From assembly GCA_001792465.1 (NCBI GenBank), contig MGGO01000017.1, positions 28,615 to 35,725 on the forward strand: DNA of 7,111 nucleotides. The letters are read 5' to 3'. Below the pieces are notes generated by a model, which saw nothing but the letters and a program-made list of their open reading frames with translations, did no database searches and was not told where the DNA came from. Source of the DNA: Candidatus Woesebacteria bacterium RIFCSPHIGHO2_01_FULL_44_10. GTDB lineage: Bacteria; Patescibacteriota; Microgenomatia; UBA8517. Made by a program: the position numbers and the translations under genes. How positions within the stretch are numbered: position 1 is the first letter of the stretch; each line of letters begins with the position of its first letter. Below are positions 5,886 through 7,111 of this stretch, in pieces.

Positions 5886-7111
5886 ATGCTGCACTACGGT
5901 TTCTATCATGGTTTACTCAAAAAAACGTTGAAGTTCCTGATACCTTCAAAAGGAAAAATTTTAACTTTGAACAGTAGTGCAGACAGCTTTCCAAAAAATG
6001 CCAAGTATGATTATATTTTTCTCAACGGAGTTCTGGGGAAGTCTACCGATATAATGAAATTATTACTGTCTCTCCATTCGATTGTTAAACCTTCTTCAAG
6101 GATTCTTGTTTATCAGCACAATCATTTGTGGCAGGGGGCACTTAACGTTGCCGAGCGTTTGGGGTTGAAGAAAAAAGAGGGGATACATAATTGGCTTTCG
6201 GTTAACGATGTATCAGCTTACTTGAAAGCCGCTGGTTTTGAGGTAACCAGAATTTTTAGAAAAAATCTTTTCCCCCTAGAACTGTTTGGTTTGGGGAAGT
6301 TAATAAATCAAATGGGAGTTGTATTGCCTTTGTTTGATTTTTTTAAGCTAGACCAATATCTCATTGCTCGTCTTGAGCCAAGTTTGGCTGTTAAAAAAGG
6401 CCTCGAGAGCTTAACGGTTTGCATTACGGTAAGAAACGAAAAAGCTAATATTGAACCAATTGTTAAATCCTTACCCATTGTCTGTCGCCAACAAGAAATT
6501 CTTTTTGTTGAGGGCCATTCCACTGATGGAACGAGAGAAGAGATAAAAAGGGTAATGAAAAAGTACCCCAGAAAAAATGTGAGAGTTGTTAGTCAGCCGG
6601 GTAAGGGCCAGGGTGATGCGATTAGGGTAGGTTTTAAAAAAGCGAAAAGTGACATAATCATTCTTTATGAAGGTGATGGCACTTCAGACCCTGGGGATTT
6701 GAAATATTTTTATGACGCGATGGCTGGAGGTAGGTTTGAATTTATCGAGGGTAGTCGGTTTGTTTATCCACTGGATAAACAAGCAATGCCTTTTCTGAAC
6801 AAACTCGGGAACATTTTTTTTGCCAAATGGTTTTCGTTCTTTTTGGGGCAAAGGATTACCGATGTTTTAAGCGGAATCAAAGCGATAACAAAAAGAGATT
6901 ACGATAGGCTTTATGACCAGTGGGGTTTTTTGGGATTTAATGATCCTTTTGGGGATTTTGAACTTTTATATGGTGCGGCTAAGATGGGACTCAAGTTTGG
7001 TGAGATTCCAATGAGGTATTATCCTCGGCGATATGGGAAGTCCAAGACGAGGCTTTTTACTCACGGTCCTTATTTGCTCAAAATGGCGGCCAAAGGCTAC
7101 TGGATTTTTAG
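5886..7111 (+). CDS. Methyltransferase-like/GT2 glycosyltransferase fusion with degenerate methyltransferase domain (partial, C-terminus outside window)
   Basis: From ATG 5886 the frame is open for 408 codons and leaves the window. Residues 1-165 resemble the N-terminal methyltransferase half of known bifunctional methyltransferase-GT2 proteins: YGFYHGLLKKTLKFLIP, then YDYIFLNGVLG, YQHNHLWQGALNVAERLGL, NWLSVNDVSAYLKAAGFEV. The SAM-binding loop that should follow strand 1 is missing: the expected ELGxGxG is ILTLNSSAD (25-33), and only about 10 residues separate it from strand 4 instead of roughly 50. Residues 176 to the edge are a GT2 domain: LTVCITVRNEKANIEPIV, EILFVEGHSTDGT, PGKGQGDAIRVGFKKAKSD, EGSRFVYPLDKQAMPFLNKLGN, ITDVLSGIKAI, FNDPFGDFELLYGAA and a basic RYYPRRYGKSKTRLF. 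At the DxD position the protein reads E262-G-D264 where relatives have D-A-D. The domain probably adds a sugar to a lipid carrier or glycan; methyl transfer by its own N-terminus is unlikely. Confidence 0.88.
   Translation, partial: MLHYGFYHGLLKKTLKFLIPSKGKILTLNSSADSFPKNAKYDYIFLNGVLGKSTDIMKLLLSLHSIVKPSSRILVYQHNHLWQGALNVAERLGLKKKEGIHNWLSVNDVSAYLKAAGFEVTRIFRKNLFPLELFGLGKLINQMGVVLPLFDFFKLDQYLIARLEPSLAVKKGLESLTVCITVRNEKANIEPIVKSLPIVCRQQEILFVEGHSTDGTREEIKRVMKKYPRKNVRVVSQPGKGQGDAIRVGFKKAKSDIIILYEGDGTSDPGDLKYFYDAMAGGRFEFIEGSRFVYPLDKQAMPFLNKLGNIFFAKWFSFFLGQRITDVLSGIKAITKRDYDRLYDQWGFLGFNDPFGDFELLYGAAKMGLKFGEIPMRYYPRRYGKSKTRLFTHGPYLLKMAAKGYWIF

Noticed and set aside
6308..6523. 71-codon minus-strand open frame
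   Set aside because: It is antisense to the GT2 domain of the fusion gene, which has clear motifs at these positions.

Overview
The window looks like part of a surface-glycan or lipid-linked-sugar locus from an uncultured bacterium, most likely of the Candidate Phyla Radiation (Patescibacteria). The evidence is indirect. Genes are compact and AT-leaning. None of the eight starts has a convincing Shine-Dalgarno sequence. Several start codons sit only 4-10 nt after a -10 box, the leaderless style seen in many such genomes. TGA and TAA both serve as stops, so the standard bacterial code applies. The phylum is an inference, not something the sequence proves.

Layout from left to right. (1) Minus strand, 942 to the left edge: N-terminal 314 codons of a B12-binding-domain radical SAM enzyme (CxxxCxxC cluster motif), with its own promoter near 1005-1033. 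(2) Minus strand, 2525/2534 to 1064: a two-gene operon with an 8-nt gene overlap, a GT2 glycosyltransferase of the dolichyl/polyprenyl-phosphate mannose synthase type followed by a short GalU-type sugar-1-phosphate nucleotidyltransferase. (3) Plus strand, 2608-3963: a 451-residue soluble protein I do not recognise, starting directly after an extended -10 promoter. (4) Minus strand, 4477-3934: a YdjM/YbcI-like membrane metal-dependent hydrolase, split by a one-base frameshift in a run of seven T. (5) Plus strand, 4512-5156, and minus strand, 5853-5125: two class I SAM-dependent methyltransferases whose 3' ends overlap. (6) Plus strand, 5886 to the right edge: a fusion of a methyltransferase-like domain with a GT2 domain. 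The methyltransferase half has lost its SAM-binding core.

Together the genes could supply an activated sugar (GalU), transfer sugars to a lipid carrier (two GT2 domains) and methylate the glycan or carrier (two intact methyltransferases). The radical SAM enzyme would be a further modification step. The pathway is inferred from neighbourhood only. The longest stretch without a gene is about 120 bases (943-1063). Divergent gene pairs are separated by only 32-82 bases holding back-to-back promoters, and both convergent pairs overlap by about 30 bases, leaving no room for ordinary intergenic terminators.

The observations most worth following are the deleted SAM core in the right-hand fusion protein beside a free-standing methyltransferase, the leaderless gene starts, the frameshifted hydrolase, and the orphan protein with a possible HxC/CxxH metal site.
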